From Rhodobacteraceae bacterium Alg231-30 (lineage in GTDB: Bacteria > Pseudomonadota > Alphaproteobacteria > Rhodobacterales > Rhodobacteraceae), in NCBI GenBank assembly GCA_900143615.1, contig FREU01000007.1, forward strand, positions 87,200 through 151,199: a DNA stretch of 64,000 bases. The letters run 5' to 3'. Shown here piece by piece: positions 16,650 through 25,857 of this stretch. The notes beneath the pieces were generated by a model. The model saw nothing but the letters and a program-made list of their open reading frames with translations. It searched no databases and was not told where the DNA came from. The position numbers were made by a program, and so were the translations under genes. Numbering within the stretch: position 1 is the stretch's first letter; each line of letters starts with the position of its first letter.

Positions 16650-17588
16650 TTATTCCGGCGCGCCTTCGCTTACCCCCAACATGTCAAACATCGCTGCTGT
16701 CGTCGTTGACAGATCATACGCAGGCGCCCAATCCCAATCTCGCGCGGCAGCATCGCTGACGACTACATCCGGAGAGGCATTTAGCATCGCCTCAACAGCT
16801 GCATTTGGCGCATAACCACATTCAAAGCCTTGCCAACGCGCTTTTATCGCCATCTCAATGTCCCGCGCGGATGCGTAAAAGCTGTGCAGGTTGTAAGCTG
16901 GCTGTCTCAAGCGCGATCGCTCCGCCAGACCAAGCTCCGCTAAACTGCGCACCACATCGTCAAGAAACATCGTCGACATGCCGACCTCGGGCGCAACGGG
17001 GAAGGTAAAGGTCTGCCCCTGCGCCGCTGCCAAGAACGCGTGAGATGGATAAGCCGTCATCGCACTTGGCGGGGCAAAAGGTGAGAGCACTAACGGGAAG
17101 CGCAAGCATCTGAAATCCAACCCGTGGCGCGTTTTGAAATAATAGCCGAGCCGCTCCACCGCGACTTTGGTGGCGCCATAAATACCGCGCGGCCACTGCT
17201 CGGCGTTTTCCGGCAATGGGTCATCGGCTTCAGGACCATATGAGGCGATCGTTGAGGCAAACACAAACGGGCCTGACATGCCGCGCTCCGAGGCAAGGTT
17301 CAACAACTGAAACGACGCGGTTGCGTTGATTTCCCAAGACGACTTGAGGTTATCTTCAGAACTGCCTGACAAAAGCGAGGCAAGGTGGATAACACTGTCA
17401 GGAGCGTGTGTTTCAAACAGTTTCTCAATCAACGCGATGTCGCGAATATCGCCCAGAACTTCCCGCCCTGCCCCATTTGGCGCCGGATTTAGGTCAAAGC
17501 GGATCACCTCAATGTCCGCTTGGTTCAGCCGCTCCGCCAACAACAGACCAAGGTTACCATTGCCACCGGTGATCAAAACCTTCTTCAT
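16650..17588 (-). CDS. NAD-dependent epimerase/dehydratase (extended SDR)
   Basis: A 312-residue extended short-chain dehydrogenase. Nucleotide-binding glycine motif GGNGNLG is at the N-terminus, an acidic D in IRFDLNP favours NAD, and the catalytic YGATK is near residue 150 after FASTIASYG. It resembles D-erythronate dehydrogenase and SDR-type threonine dehydrogenase, but substrate cannot be fixed. It lies 54 bp after the AraC gene on the same strand. Confidence 0.82.
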   Translation of the reverse strand: MKKVLITGGNGNLGLLLAERLNQADIEVIRFDLNPAPNGAGREVLGDIRDIALIEKLFETHAPDSVIHLASLLSGSSEDNLKSSWEINATASFQLLNLASERGMSGPFVFASTIASYGPEADDPLPENAEQWPRGIYGATKVAVERLGYYFKTRHGLDFRCLRFPLVLSPFAPPSAMTAYPSHAFLAAAQGQTFTFPVAPEVGMSTMFLDDVVRSLAELGLAERSRLRQPAYNLHSFYASARDIEMAIKARWQGFECGYAPNAAVEAMLNASPDVVVSDAAARDWDWAPAYDLSTTTAAMFDMLGVSEGAPE

Positions 17589-17642
17589 TGCAGCCTCCCC
17601 GCAGCTTTAAGGGTTTACGATGGGAGCAACACAGCCATTTGA

Positions 17643-18377
17643 TCAAGCAAAACCTGCGCCACGCAGCGCAGTAGGCGTTTGCCCGTAGGCGCGACGAAAC
17701 GCACGTGTAAAGCTTTCGGGAGACCCATAGGCATATCGGCGCGCGACAGCTTCGACGCGGTCGCCACGCTGCACATCCTGACGCGCCAAAATCAAACGCC
17801 AACGACGCAGGTATCCTATCGGCGTTTCGCCAACAACATTTTGAAATAGCTCACTAAAGCGAGAGAGTGATAGCCCTGCGACCTGCGCCAGATCGGCGTT
17901 GCTCCACACCCGCCCCGGATGGTCGTGCATGGCGACTATTGCGCGGCTCAACCGCGGGTCTGCCATGCCGGCCAGCAGGCCAGATTCCGTGCTACCACGT
18001 TCAATTTGATCCCGCAGAAGCCGCACGATGAGCGCCTCCCCCAATCGGTTGATCACCGATTGCGCGCCACAGCGATTTGCTGCAGCTTCCGATTTCATCA
18101 GGTCAACCAAAGCATGAGTGTCCGCGTGACCGGTCAAATCAAACATCACCACATCCGGTAGCGCCGCCATCAGGGGATTTGTCGGGCCCGACCAATCCAC
18201 AGCGGCCGAAAACAGCACCTCTCCCGCGCAAGACGCTTCGCATGCCCCACGCGTGAAGAACATCACCCGATCCGGTTTGCCGTCAGCCGCCGATTTGGCG
18301 ATCAAATTGGCCTTACCCAAGGGCGCGCCCTGAACCTTCAAATGAAAGCGTTCAACAAGAGTGGTTAGACGGTCCAT
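17643..18377 (-). CDS. AraC-family regulator with cupin-type sensor domain
   Basis: A 244-residue regulator. The N-terminal part is a cupin_6-like sensor with a CEASC cysteine pair; the C-terminal 100 residues are two AraC helix-turn-helix units (NADLAQVAGLSLSRFSELF and YGSPESFTRAFRRAYG). It is divergent from a peroxiredoxin-like gene over about 95 bp, the usual layout for a regulator and its target. The cysteine pair hints at redox sensing, which is inference. Confidence 0.88.
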   Translation of the reverse strand: MDRLTTLVERFHLKVQGAPLGKANLIAKSAADGKPDRVMFFTRGACEASCAGEVLFSAAVDWSGPTNPLMAALPDVVMFDLTGHADTHALVDLMKSEAAANRCGAQSVINRLGEALIVRLLRDQIERGSTESGLLAGMADPRLSRAIVAMHDHPGRVWSNADLAQVAGLSLSRFSELFQNVVGETPIGYLRRWRLILARQDVQRGDRVEAVARRYAYGSPESFTRAFRRAYGQTPTALRGAGFA

Positions 18378-18472
18378 GACGAATTCCGGTGTTTATGTAC
18401 GATTAATCGGATTTAATTGACACTAAACCCTGACATACACATCAACAAGCAAAAACACGGAAGGACCCCAAA

Positions 18473-19009
18473 ATGCTGATGCCCCGCCAGAAAACCCCGA
18501 ACCTCACAACTCCGCTTCTCGGAGGCGGCACGTTTGATCTGAGCGCTGAAACCGGCGAGCGCGGGACAGTCATCTGCTTTTATCGCGGCCTACACTGCCC
18601 GATCTGTGCCAATTACCTTAAAGAGCTGGAAAAGCGCGTTGGTGAATTTGCCGAGCGCGGCGTGAATGTCATCGCGATCAGCTCAGATGGTGAAGAACGC
18701 ACCCAAGCAATGGCAGACAAGATCGAAGCCAAGAACCTGCGCTTTGGTTACGACCTATCACTGAGCGTTGCCAAGGAATGGGGCCTCTATATCTCGACCT
18801 CACGCGGCAAAACCTCCATTGGGATTGAAGAGCCTACGCTGTTCTCTGAGCCCGGCCTGTTCATGGTCAGCCCTGATCAGTCGCTCTATTATGGCTCAAC
18901 CCAAACCATGCCGTTTGTACGCCCGCACTTCTCTGAGCTGGTTGGCGCGCTCGATTTTGCGATTGCCAACAACTATCCTGCGCGCGGCGAATACACTGGC
19001 GCTGTTTAA
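18473..19009 (+). CDS. Peroxiredoxin-like (AhpC/TSA) protein
   Basis: A 178-residue thioredoxin-fold protein with HCPICANYLKELE in place of the classic peroxiredoxin P-x-x-x-T-x-x-C, so the active site is CxxC. It likely reduces peroxides or quinone-type oxidants with thioredoxin. GGAAGGA lies before the ATG. Divergence from the AraC gene suggests that it is the regulated target. Confidence 0.85.
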   Translation: MLMPRQKTPNLTTPLLGGGTFDLSAETGERGTVICFYRGLHCPICANYLKELEKRVGEFAERGVNVIAISSDGEERTQAMADKIEAKNLRFGYDLSLSVAKEWGLYISTSRGKTSIGIEEPTLFSEPGLFMVSPDQSLYYGSTQTMPFVRPHFSELVGALDFAIANNYPARGEYTGAV

Positions 19010-19035
19010 GTCAGGCTTCCTCCCAGCCTAAAAGC

Positions 19036-19066
19036 AAAAAGCGTCCCTCACTTGGGGGCGCTTTTT
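19036..19066 (+). terminator. Rho-independent terminator after the peroxiredoxin gene
   Basis: Stem AAAAAGCGTCCC / GGGGCGCTTTTT with a T-run. It also has an A-run on the left, so it can serve the convergent DUF2147 gene. Confidence 0.85.
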
Positions 19067-19086
19067 CGTATCCAGCGGGCGTCGAT

Positions 19087-19479
19087 TTAATTGACGCGGC
19101 TCCATTTGCCGCCATCTCGGCATACCATCAACACGCATCCTTCGACTGCCAAGGTATTACCGCTGAGCGACATTTTGGATTTGTAGGTCTTGTCGCGGTC
19201 GGGCGACCAGATCTTGCCGCCGCCATAAGTGCCGTCGCCTTTGGCCGTCATATCCCAGACAATTTGTTTGCCATTATTGGGCGAATTCAGTTCTTTGCCG
19301 TCAGGACCGAAAGATTTTGCAAGCGTACCGCAAATTTTAGATCCGCAAGCTGCCACGTCAATATGACCATAGTTGCCATTGTCATCCGCAGCCGTTTTCC
19401 AAGTGCCGTAAACTGGGTCAGCCATGGCCATTCCGGCGCCAGTGATACCGATGGCTGCCGCCAAAAGTAGCTTTTTCAT
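19087..19479 (-). CDS. Secreted DUF2147 protein
   Basis: A 130-residue exported protein. Signal peptide of about 20 residues (ends GMAMA-DP), then a DUF2147 domain: YGTWKTAADDNGNYGHIDV, CGSKICGTL, GGGKIWSPDRDKTY and a C-terminal VEGCVLMVCR. Four Cys could pair. AGGAGG precedes the ATG at 19479. Function of the family is unknown; it is lipocalin-like in shape. Divergent from hisA. Confidence 0.88.
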   Translation of the reverse strand: MKKLLLAAAIGITGAGMAMADPVYGTWKTAADDNGNYGHIDVAACGSKICGTLAKSFGPDGKELNSPNNGKQIVWDMTAKGDGTYGGGKIWSPDRDKTYKSKMSLSGNTLAVEGCVLMVCRDGGKWSRVN

Positions 19480-19615
19480 GTGATTTCCTCCTCTATTAAG
19501 AAAAATTGTGGGCCAGCACCGGATTCCGATCAAGCCTGACTTGGGGTCACATTGCATTTCATCGGGCCTCATGCGACATCACAGGCGACTGATCGACAAT
19601 CCAAGGTGTTGCCCT

Positions 19616-20338
19616 ATGATCCTCTACCCCGCCATTGATCTTAAAGACGGAAACGCTGTGCGCCTTGTGCATGGTGACATGGACCAAGAGACCGTGTTCA
19701 ACGAAAACCCCGCCGCACAAGCGATGGAATTTGTCAAAGCGGGCTGTGAATGGCTGCATCTGGTCGATTTGAACGGCGCCTTTGCCGGAGAACCTGTGAA
19801 CGCGGCGCCGGTTGAGGAAATTCTGAAACAAACCAAAGTGCCCGCCCAGTTGGGTGGCGGTATCCGCGACATGAAAACCATCGAGAACTGGATCGACAAG
19901 GGTCTGGCACGGGTCATTCTAGGCACAGTTGCCGTTGAAAACCCCGAATTGGTGCGTGAGGCGGCCAAGGAATTTCCAGGCAAAGTGGCCGTGGGCATTG
20001 ATGCACGTGGCGGACGCGTGGCGACCAAAGGCTGGGCTGAGGAAACCGATGTCATGGTGACAGACCTTGCGCGCTCTTTTGAGGACGCAGGTGTGGCGGC
20101 AATCATTTACACTGACATCCTGCGCGATGGCGCGATGAAAGGCCCCAATGTCGAGGCCACCGCCGCCTTGGCCAATGCGGTGTCCATTCCGGTGATTGCC
20201 TCGGGTGGCGTAAGCTCGCTGGGCGATCTACGTGCTCTAAAATCCTGTGGCGCTCCCCTCAATGGCGCGATTTCAGGACGTGCGCTCTATGATGGGGCCA
20301 TTGATCTGAACGAGGCGCTGGATGTTCTGAAAGCATGA
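19616..20338 (+). CDS. hisA: ProFAR isomerase
   Basis: Fourth step of histidine synthesis. A 240-residue half-barrel duplicate: [17 protein letters not shown] has the first catalytic Asp, and [12 protein letters not shown] holds the second. The ATG at 19616 gives the usual MILYPAIDL start. The next gene overlaps the stop by 4 bp. Confidence 0.96.
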   Translation: MILYPAIDLKDGNAVRLVHGDMDQETVFNENPAAQAMEFVKAGCEWLHLVDLNGAFAGEPVNAAPVEEILKQTKVPAQLGGGIRDMKTIENWIDKGLARVILGTVAVENPELVREAAKEFPGKVAVGIDARGGRVATKGWAEETDVMVTDLARSFEDAGVAAIIYTDILRDGAMKGPNVEATAALANAVSIPVIASGGVSSLGDLRALKSCGAPLNGAISGRALYDGAIDLNEALDVLKA

Positions 20339-20619
20339 GTGTTTGGCGCCGCATCACTCTCGCAGTGTTGGTGGCGCTGATCCTTCTCTGTCTGACCCCA
20401 TTGTTTTTCTATCTTTGGGCAAATTGGGTCGCAGGTCAAAATGGATGCGAATTCGGTCTGGAAATGTATGAGCTCGGCTGCTGGGTCGATGGCAAAAACC
20501 TTGCTCCGGTTTTGGGGCGGGCCTATGGGTTTCTCGGGCTACTGGTCATCACCCTACCAGTTGCGTTTGTCGCGACTTTGATCGCGCTGGCGATACTGGG
20601 CCGTCGCAGCAAAACATAA
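20335..20619 (+). CDS. Small two-helix membrane protein coupled to hisA
   Basis: A 94-residue protein with two membrane helices (about residues 6-30 and 60-85) joined by a loop with two Cys (QNGCEFG and LGCWVDG). Its ATG overlaps the hisA stop (ATGA), so it is translated with HisA. I do not recognise a family. The coupling is positional; a role in histidine synthesis is not implied by sequence. Confidence 0.72.
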   Translation: MSVWRRITLAVLVALILLCLTPLFFYLWANWVAGQNGCEFGLEMYELGCWVDGKNLAPVLGRAYGFLGLLVITLPVAFVATLIALAILGRRSKT

Positions 20620-20645
20620 CCCCCGCAAGCATGTTGCTTACGGGG
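20620..20645. terminator. Hairpin after the hisA-linked membrane gene
   Basis: Stem CCCCCGCAAGC / GCTTACGGGGG, one mismatch, between convergent genes. There is no T-run, so termination strength is uncertain. Confidence 0.5.
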
Positions 20646-20663
20646 GTGGCTAAAAGAGACGTT

Positions 20664-21119
20664 TTAGTTCCCCGATGCTGCGCCAGTCAACTTGCCCAGC
20701 GCGCCAGTCATGCCCGCGACATAGGGCGCATCTGCGTCAATATCGAGATCTTCGAGCATCTTGGCAGGGTCTTCGTATGCCAGCCATACATCCCCCGCTG
20801 CATCCTGATACACGAGGACCTTCATTGGGAGGTACAAACCTGCAAGTGGATCAGCCTGCATCGCTGGCGTACCAACCTTTGGATTACCAAATACCAGCAA
20901 CTCTGAATCCGCCAAGTCCATGTCCACGGTCGCAGCGCCTGCGCCGTGATCAACACGTGCGAAAATTGTAACTCCGGCGTTCTCCACCGCAGCTGCAAGA
21001 GCATCCATTGTCTCCGCAACAGGTTGAGATGATTTCACTTTTACGACAGGGTCATCTGCCGCCAGGGCCGTCGTGCCAGAAGCAATAACAAGAGCAATGG
21101 CTGGAAGAAGTTTTCTCAT
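20664..21119 (-). CDS. Secreted DUF302 protein
   Basis: A 151-residue exported protein. The signal peptide ends TTALA-AD. The mature part is a DUF302 domain (SQPVAETMDALAAAVENAGVT, LLVFGNPKVGTPAM, YLPMKVLVYQDAAG). The fold is known but the function is not; relatives occur near heme and redox genes. AAGGAT precedes the ATG at 21119. It is divergent from hisF. Confidence 0.87.
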   Translation of the reverse strand: MRKLLPAIALVIASGTTALAADDPVVKVKSSQPVAETMDALAAAVENAGVTIFARVDHGAGAATVDMDLADSELLVFGNPKVGTPAMQADPLAGLYLPMKVLVYQDAAGDVWLAYEDPAKMLEDLDIDADAPYVAGMTGALGKLTGAASGN

Positions 21120-21218
21120 GGAAAGATCCTTTTTATCGTCTGCGGTAATTTGCAACTCTGGTAACTGGCAACATTTCTGAATAAACAGCGAGTAACGATT
21201 TTCTGAACAGGCAACTTT

Positions 21219-21980
21219 ATGCTGAAAACCCGTCTAATCCCCTGTCTTGATGTCGCTGATGGCCGTGTGGTCAAGGGCGTAAACTTTGTCGGTCTGCGTG
21301 ACGCAGGCGATCCGGTCGAAGCCGCGCGAGCCTATGACGCCGCTGGAGCGGATGAGATTTGCTTTCTAGACATCCATGCCACCCATCAGAATCGTGGCGT
21401 GATGATCGACATGGTCAGCCGGACGGCAGATCAGTGCTTTGTGCCCCTCACCGTTGGCGGCGGGGTTCGCACCGTCTCTGATGTGCGCAATCTGCTGCTC
21501 GCAGGAGCCGACAAAGTCAGCTTTAACTCCGCAGCGGTGGCCAATCCAGACGTTGTCGGCGAAGCTTCTGCCCAGTTTGGCGGGCAATGCATTGTTGTAG
21601 CGATCGACGCAAAAACAGTCTCGCCGGGCAAATGGGAAATTTTCACCCACGGTGGGCGCAAGCCGACCGGCATAGACGCTGTGGAATTCGCCAAACTGGT
21701 GGTCGCCAAAGGGGCTGGAGAAATTCTTTTGACCTCGATGGACCGCGACGGCACCAAGGCTGGTTTTAATCTGCCGTTGACCCGTGCGATCTCGGATGCG
21801 GTCAATGTACCGGTGATTGCTTCGGGCGGCGTCGGCACGCTGGACCACCTTGTGGAAGGTGTCACCGAAGGTGGTGCAAGTGCCGTGTTGGCTGCATCTA
21901 TTTTCCACTTCGGCGAATACAGCATCCAAGAAGCCAAGGCCTATATGATTGACGCCGGAATTCCGATGAGGACCACATGA
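21219..21980 (+). CDS. hisF: Imidazole glycerol phosphate synthase, cyclase subunit
   Basis: Makes imidazole-glycerol phosphate and AICAR with ammonia from HisH. A 253-residue barrel with catalytic Asp in [13 protein letters not shown] and in [13 protein letters not shown]. hisE overlaps the stop by 4 bp. hisA and hisF are separated only by the coupled membrane gene and the reversed DUF302 gene. Confidence 0.97.
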   Translation: MLKTRLIPCLDVADGRVVKGVNFVGLRDAGDPVEAARAYDAAGADEICFLDIHATHQNRGVMIDMVSRTADQCFVPLTVGGGVRTVSDVRNLLLAGADKVSFNSAAVANPDVVGEASAQFGGQCIVVAIDAKTVSPGKWEIFTHGGRKPTGIDAVEFAKLVVAKGAGEILLTSMDRDGTKAGFNLPLTRAISDAVNVPVIASGGVGTLDHLVEGVTEGGASAVLAASIFHFGEYSIQEAKAYMIDAGIPMRTT

Positions 21981-22294
21981 GCATTCTAGACAGCCTTGCG
22001 GCGACAATCTCGGAGCGCGCCAAAGCAGACCCTGACAGCAGCTGGACCGCCAAATTGCTGGCCAAAGGCCCAGAGAAATGCGCCGAAAAATTTGGTGAAG
22101 AAGCCATCGAAGCGGTGATCGAAGCGGTCAAGGGAGATCGCGAAAAGCTTACCTATGAAGCTGCTGATGTGCTCTATCATTTGCTGGTCATGCTCGAGGC
22201 GCGCGACGTCGCCCTTGAGGATGTTTTATCTGAACTGGCCCGCCGCCAAGGTCTCAGCGGGATCGCCGAAAAGGCTGCACGCCCCAAGACGTAA
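21977..22294 (+). CDS. hisE: Phosphoribosyl-ATP pyrophosphatase
   Basis: Second step of histidine synthesis. A 105-residue all-alpha MazG-like protein with metal-binding [10 protein letters not shown] and [11 protein letters not shown]. It is the stand-alone form, not fused to HisI. Coupled to hisF by a 4-bp overlap. Confidence 0.96.
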   Translation: MSILDSLAATISERAKADPDSSWTAKLLAKGPEKCAEKFGEEAIEAVIEAVKGDREKLTYEAADVLYHLLVMLEARDVALEDVLSELARRQGLSGIAEKAARPKT

Positions 22295-22416
22295 ACTTGA
22301 GGCTCTGAGGAATTCATCCCGTCTGACCGCTCCTTTTAGCCGGATTATGCCCCGATTTAGAAAAGCTTAACCATAGGCAGGCATTAAAGCTATGCCGACG
22401 GAAAGCGAATCTAAAA

Positions 22417-24159
22417 ATGAACAACCCCCTGATAGTTCACATAAAAAATTCATTTCTAGGATATTTTTGGCCGAATGATAAAAGCGATGACCGTAGCCTG
22501 AATATGCGGATTAGATTGCTGTGCGCGTTTTCATTTGTTATCGGCTTCGTTGGGGCAATTCACAATTTCATAGCTTTCACGGGCAGTTCCCAATTGCCCT
22601 TGCCGGTTGCGATCATGTCGCTTGCCTTTCTAGCGATCTACTTTTTGACGCCGGCCCTGTTTTTCCACACCCGCAATTTGTCAGCTGTTACGATCGGCAT
22701 TCTCGTGGCGTTCACGATACACTCCAATTTGATGACGATCTATGATTCCCAGCCGGATTGGAATCGAGAGATGTTCCTTGTTGGCCCCGCCTGCCTCGCA
22801 TCCATGTTGCTAAGCCGACGGTTGGCGCTAGCGACTTCTATTCTCATCGTCTCTAATTTGCTCCTATTAGGGCAATTTGTAGACAACGTGGACCCGAGAT
22901 CGGCCCATATTTCGATTCTTGTCACAATATCTGTCTTCACCGGGCTTTGTTTGTTCCGTGACGAGTTTGAACGAAACGCTGCTGAACTTGCGATGCTGCA
23001 AAAGAACGAGCGAGATGCAAACCGCGCAAAGTCAGAATTACTCGCAAAAATGAGCCACGAAATACGCACACCGCTCAACGGAATGGCCGGTATTGCCCAG
23101 CTTTTGGCCGAAACCGACCTAACGGACGAACAAAGGAATTTGCTTAATACCGCGCGATCATCCGGCAACACGCTGGCAAGGTTGATCAACGACATTCTGG
23201 ACTATTCCAAACTAGAAGCCGGAGCAGGCACACTAGAGGTCAGGCCCATTGTCCTGCGCGACTTCTTGCCCTCTGCTGTGTCCGCCTTATACGGTTTGGC
23301 CAAAACAAAAAACCTTGAACTGGTCAGCGAAATAGACCCGAGTTTACCCGAAGCGATTCAGGGCGACCCAATTCGTTTGCGCCAGATTGTCACCAATCTT
23401 TTGAGCAATGCGGTCAAATTTTCGGACAATGGAAAGATCAATGTCACTATGACACGCGCCTCCGATCAGGTGCGGGTCATAGTGTCCGATTGCGGCATCG
23501 GCATGACTTCGGAACAAAAGCTCCGAGTGTTTAACAAGTTCGAACAAGCCAGCGACAGCACAACTCGTAAATTTGGCGGAACGGGCTTGGGGCTTGCGAT
23601 TTGTAGAGAGCTCGTTGACCTTATGGGGGGCGAAATTGGAGTCGACAGCCAACCCGATCAAGGCAGTGATTTCTGGTTTACCTTTCCCTTGATCGAAGCC
23701 ACTGACGCTCCCAATTCACAAAAGCAAAAAAAGAAAATTGACACTGCGGGCATTGAGCGTCTGAAAGGGCGCCATGTTTTGTTGGTTGAAGACAATAAAA
23801 CAAACCAAATGATTGCTGAGCGGTTTCTAAAATCCTTTGGTGTGTTCCCAAGCCTAGCCGAAACCGGTGAAACGGCTGTCAGACTGGCCAATATAGAACG
23901 GTTTGATGCCATTTTAATGGACATACAATTGCCGGGGATCAGTGGCTTGGAGGCGGCAAAGCGTATACGAAAAATTGCTGCGCCAAATCTAAAAACGCCA
24001 ATTATTGCCCTCTCGGCCAATGTTATGCCGGACCAAGAACAGTCCTACCTTGACGCCGGCATGAACGATTGTCTGGGCAAACCCTTTAAAAAACACGCTT
24101 TGGCCGGAATACTGCTTGAACAGATTGAGGCATCCCAAGCTTCTCAGGAAAATGTGTAG
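22417..24159 (+). CDS. Orphan hybrid sensor histidine kinase with receiver domain
   Basis: A 580-residue membrane kinase. About six helices (residues 30-185) form the sensor with no periplasmic domain. Then comes a dimerisation domain with H214 in AKMSHEIRTPLNG, an ATPase domain (GTGLGLAICRELV), and a C-terminal receiver (LLVEDNKTNQ) with D502 in LMDIQLPG as phospho-acceptor. The signal may be a membrane or lipid-soluble molecule. No Hpt or output regulator lies nearby, so its partner is elsewhere. Codon use looks more AT-rich than neighbours. Confidence 0.92.
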   Translation: MNNPLIVHIKNSFLGYFWPNDKSDDRSLNMRIRLLCAFSFVIGFVGAIHNFIAFTGSSQLPLPVAIMSLAFLAIYFLTPALFFHTRNLSAVTIGILVAFTIHSNLMTIYDSQPDWNREMFLVGPACLASMLLSRRLALATSILIVSNLLLLGQFVDNVDPRSAHISILVTISVFTGLCLFRDEFERNAAELAMLQKNERDANRAKSELLAKMSHEIRTPLNGMAGIAQLLAETDLTDEQRNLLNTARSSGNTLARLINDILDYSKLEAGAGTLEVRPIVLRDFLPSAVSALYGLAKTKNLELVSEIDPSLPEAIQGDPIRLRQIVTNLLSNAVKFSDNGKINVTMTRASDQVRVIVSDCGIGMTSEQKLRVFNKFEQASDSTTRKFGGTGLGLAICRELVDLMGGEIGVDSQPDQGSDFWFTFPLIEATDAPNSQKQKKKIDTAGIERLKGRHVLLVEDNKTNQMIAERFLKSFGVFPSLAETGETAVRLANIERFDAILMDIQLPGISGLEAAKRIRKIAAPNLKTPIIALSANVMPDQEQSYLDAGMNDCLGKPFKKHALAGILLEQIEASQASQENV

Positions 24160-24281
24160 AGGGCACGCCCTTTTGGGGCGAGTGGCAATTCGCCCAACTT
24201 AAGCGCAGCTTCGCGATTTCGGGGTTACCCTTTCAGTGCGCACTTTATAGTCTGACGCGAAGTCGACGAAGAAAGCCTGCC

Positions 24282-24833
24282 ATGCCCCGTACCCTGATCT
24301 GGATATACACTTGTTTGCTCTGTGCTCTTGTCGCGGCCTGCTCTGTTCCCGAAGAGGTCAAGACACCGGATGTAGCTGGGCTGAGCACAACTCTGGCGGC
24401 TCTGGGACCTGATGTAAGCAATGACGAAGCACAGCGCGTCGCAGCGATCGCCTACAGTTACTCTCAGCAGTTGGCAGTTGAATATAACGTCACGGATTCC
24501 GCGCTGATCCATAATGCTAAAGTTAATCAAGGTCTGCGTCCGCGCGGGCTGTGCTGGCACTGGGCGCATGATCTTGAGGCACGACTAACTGCCGAGAATT
24601 TGCAAAGCCTACAAATCCACCGCGCCATCGCTAACGCCTACAACCTTCGCATCGAACACAGCACGGTCATTCTGAGCTCCAAGGGCGCGGCTATGGAGGA
24701 CGGCGTCGTGTTGGATCCGTGGCGTTATGGTGGAAACCTCTTCTGGGCCCCTGTTGAGCTAGACACACGCTATGAATGGGTGCCACGCCAGAAAGTCTTT
24801 GATGACAAAGCCGCCAGAGAGAACCGCTCTTAA
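24282..24833 (+). CDS. Putative lipoprotein of unknown function
   Basis: A 183-residue protein with a signal peptide ending LVAAC (lipobox). The mature part has a GLCWHWAHDLEARL segment and a D-P-W-R-Y-G-G-N-L-F-W motif, with several aromatic residues. I do not name a family. The last codons overlap the convergent CoA-binding gene by 4 bp, so the stop is tightly packed. Confidence 0.75.
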   Translation: MPRTLIWIYTCLLCALVAACSVPEEVKTPDVAGLSTTLAALGPDVSNDEAQRVAAIAYSYSQQLAVEYNVTDSALIHNAKVNQGLRPRGLCWHWAHDLEARLTAENLQSLQIHRAIANAYNLRIEHSTVILSSKGAAMEDGVVLDPWRYGGNLFWAPVELDTRYEWVPRQKVFDDKAARENRS

Positions 24834-25297
24834 AGCTTGGACGAAATCACACCGGTGGCAAAACCGCCCATGCGCAATTCTCCAAAAAGCCGCTGATACT
24901 CAATTTTGGGACAGCGGTTCTGAACAACATCCACACCGCGTGCCTGCGCCTTGGCGGCGGCCTCGGCGTGTTCAACCCCGATTTGCATCCAGATGGTTTG
25001 CAGCTTGGGAAACTGCGCAAGGGCGGCATCCACAATCGGGGGCACGGCATCGGATCGGCGAAAGATGTCGACCATATCAACCGGTTCGGAAATCTCTGAA
25101 AGATCAGCCCGCACCGTTTGGCCAAACAACATCTTGCCGGCATGCCCCGGATTTACAGGAATCACTGTATAGCCCTTGAGCGACAGATAGCGTGCCACAT
25201 AGTAACTGGGTCGCACGGAATTCATCGACACGCCAACAACAGCAACTGTTTTCGTGCGAGTTAGAATGGATTTCAAAAATTCGTCTGAATAAGTCAT
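24830..25297 (-). CDS. CoA-binding domain protein (YccU-like)
   Basis: A 155-residue Rossmann-fold protein of the CoA_binding_2 family: TVAVVGVSMNSVRPSYYVARYL, YTVIPVNPGHAG, a DIFRRSDAVPPIVDAAL linker, and VVQNRCPKIEY. It resembles the CoA-binding part of succinyl-CoA synthetase alpha without the catalytic half. The physiological role is unknown. It sits after a minus-strand terminator, so it probably has its own promoter. Confidence 0.9.
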   Translation of the reverse strand: MTYSDEFLKSILTRTKTVAVVGVSMNSVRPSYYVARYLSLKGYTVIPVNPGHAGKMLFGQTVRADLSEISEPVDMVDIFRRSDAVPPIVDAALAQFPKLQTIWMQIGVEHAEAAAKAQARGVDVVQNRCPKIEYQRLFGELRMGGFATGVISSKL

Positions 25298-25857
25298 GTC
25301 GCCACGCTAGCGCGGTCTGTTTGGACTGTCCCACAAAAAAAAGCGCCCAGACAAAATGCCGGGCGCAGTGCGGAACGAGGGACAGTGAAGAAAAACACGA
25401 AAGTTCCGTTTTCGCGTTTCTTGATTAAGAGATGGGGCGCTTTTCGAACATTTAAAGGGAAAGTAAATAAACTGTGATCAAGAAGATAAAAGAAAACCAT
25501 AGCTTAGCGCTGCGCACAAAAAACCACGCGATGAGAGCAACTTCTTTGCTGCGCGCGTCCAGCCATAAAAAATTGGGGTTTTTCACCTATTTATTGTGAT
25601 TTTAAACCTTATGAAGCCACTAATCTAAATCACTGCACGGCTGTTCACCCGTGGCTGAGTGACTGCTTCGAAACTTAACAAATGTTTCAATTTACGTTGG
25701 GTTCGATAGATCCAGGGAGAATGTTCCAATGCAAGAGACACATGTTGTGAACCGACACCCGTGTCGTACGGGTGCCGATTGTCTGTTGGTCAAAAGACTA
25801 AGTCCCCGAAAACCGAGACCTATCCTCCAAAAGAGACCTGACCAGCGAGTTAGTGCC
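25298..25857. other. 560-bp gene-free stretch with RNA-like structure
   Basis: No convincing protein gene. It holds a strong minus-strand terminator (25335-25366), a perfect hairpin CACCCGT-GTCGT-ACGGGTG (25756-25774), and A/T-rich segments. A short plus-strand frame starting at 25729 is preceded by GGGAGA, but it is Arg-rich, runs into rlmB and resembles no family I know. A minus-strand small RNA ending at the terminator is plausible. Confidence 0.4.
25335..25366 (-). terminator. Strong minus-strand terminator without an obvious gene in front
   Basis: On the minus strand the stem GCGCCC / GGGCGC is followed by eight T. The nearest upstream gene on that strand, rlmB, ends about 490 bp away, so it ends either a long 3' UTR or a small RNA. 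Confidence 0.75.
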
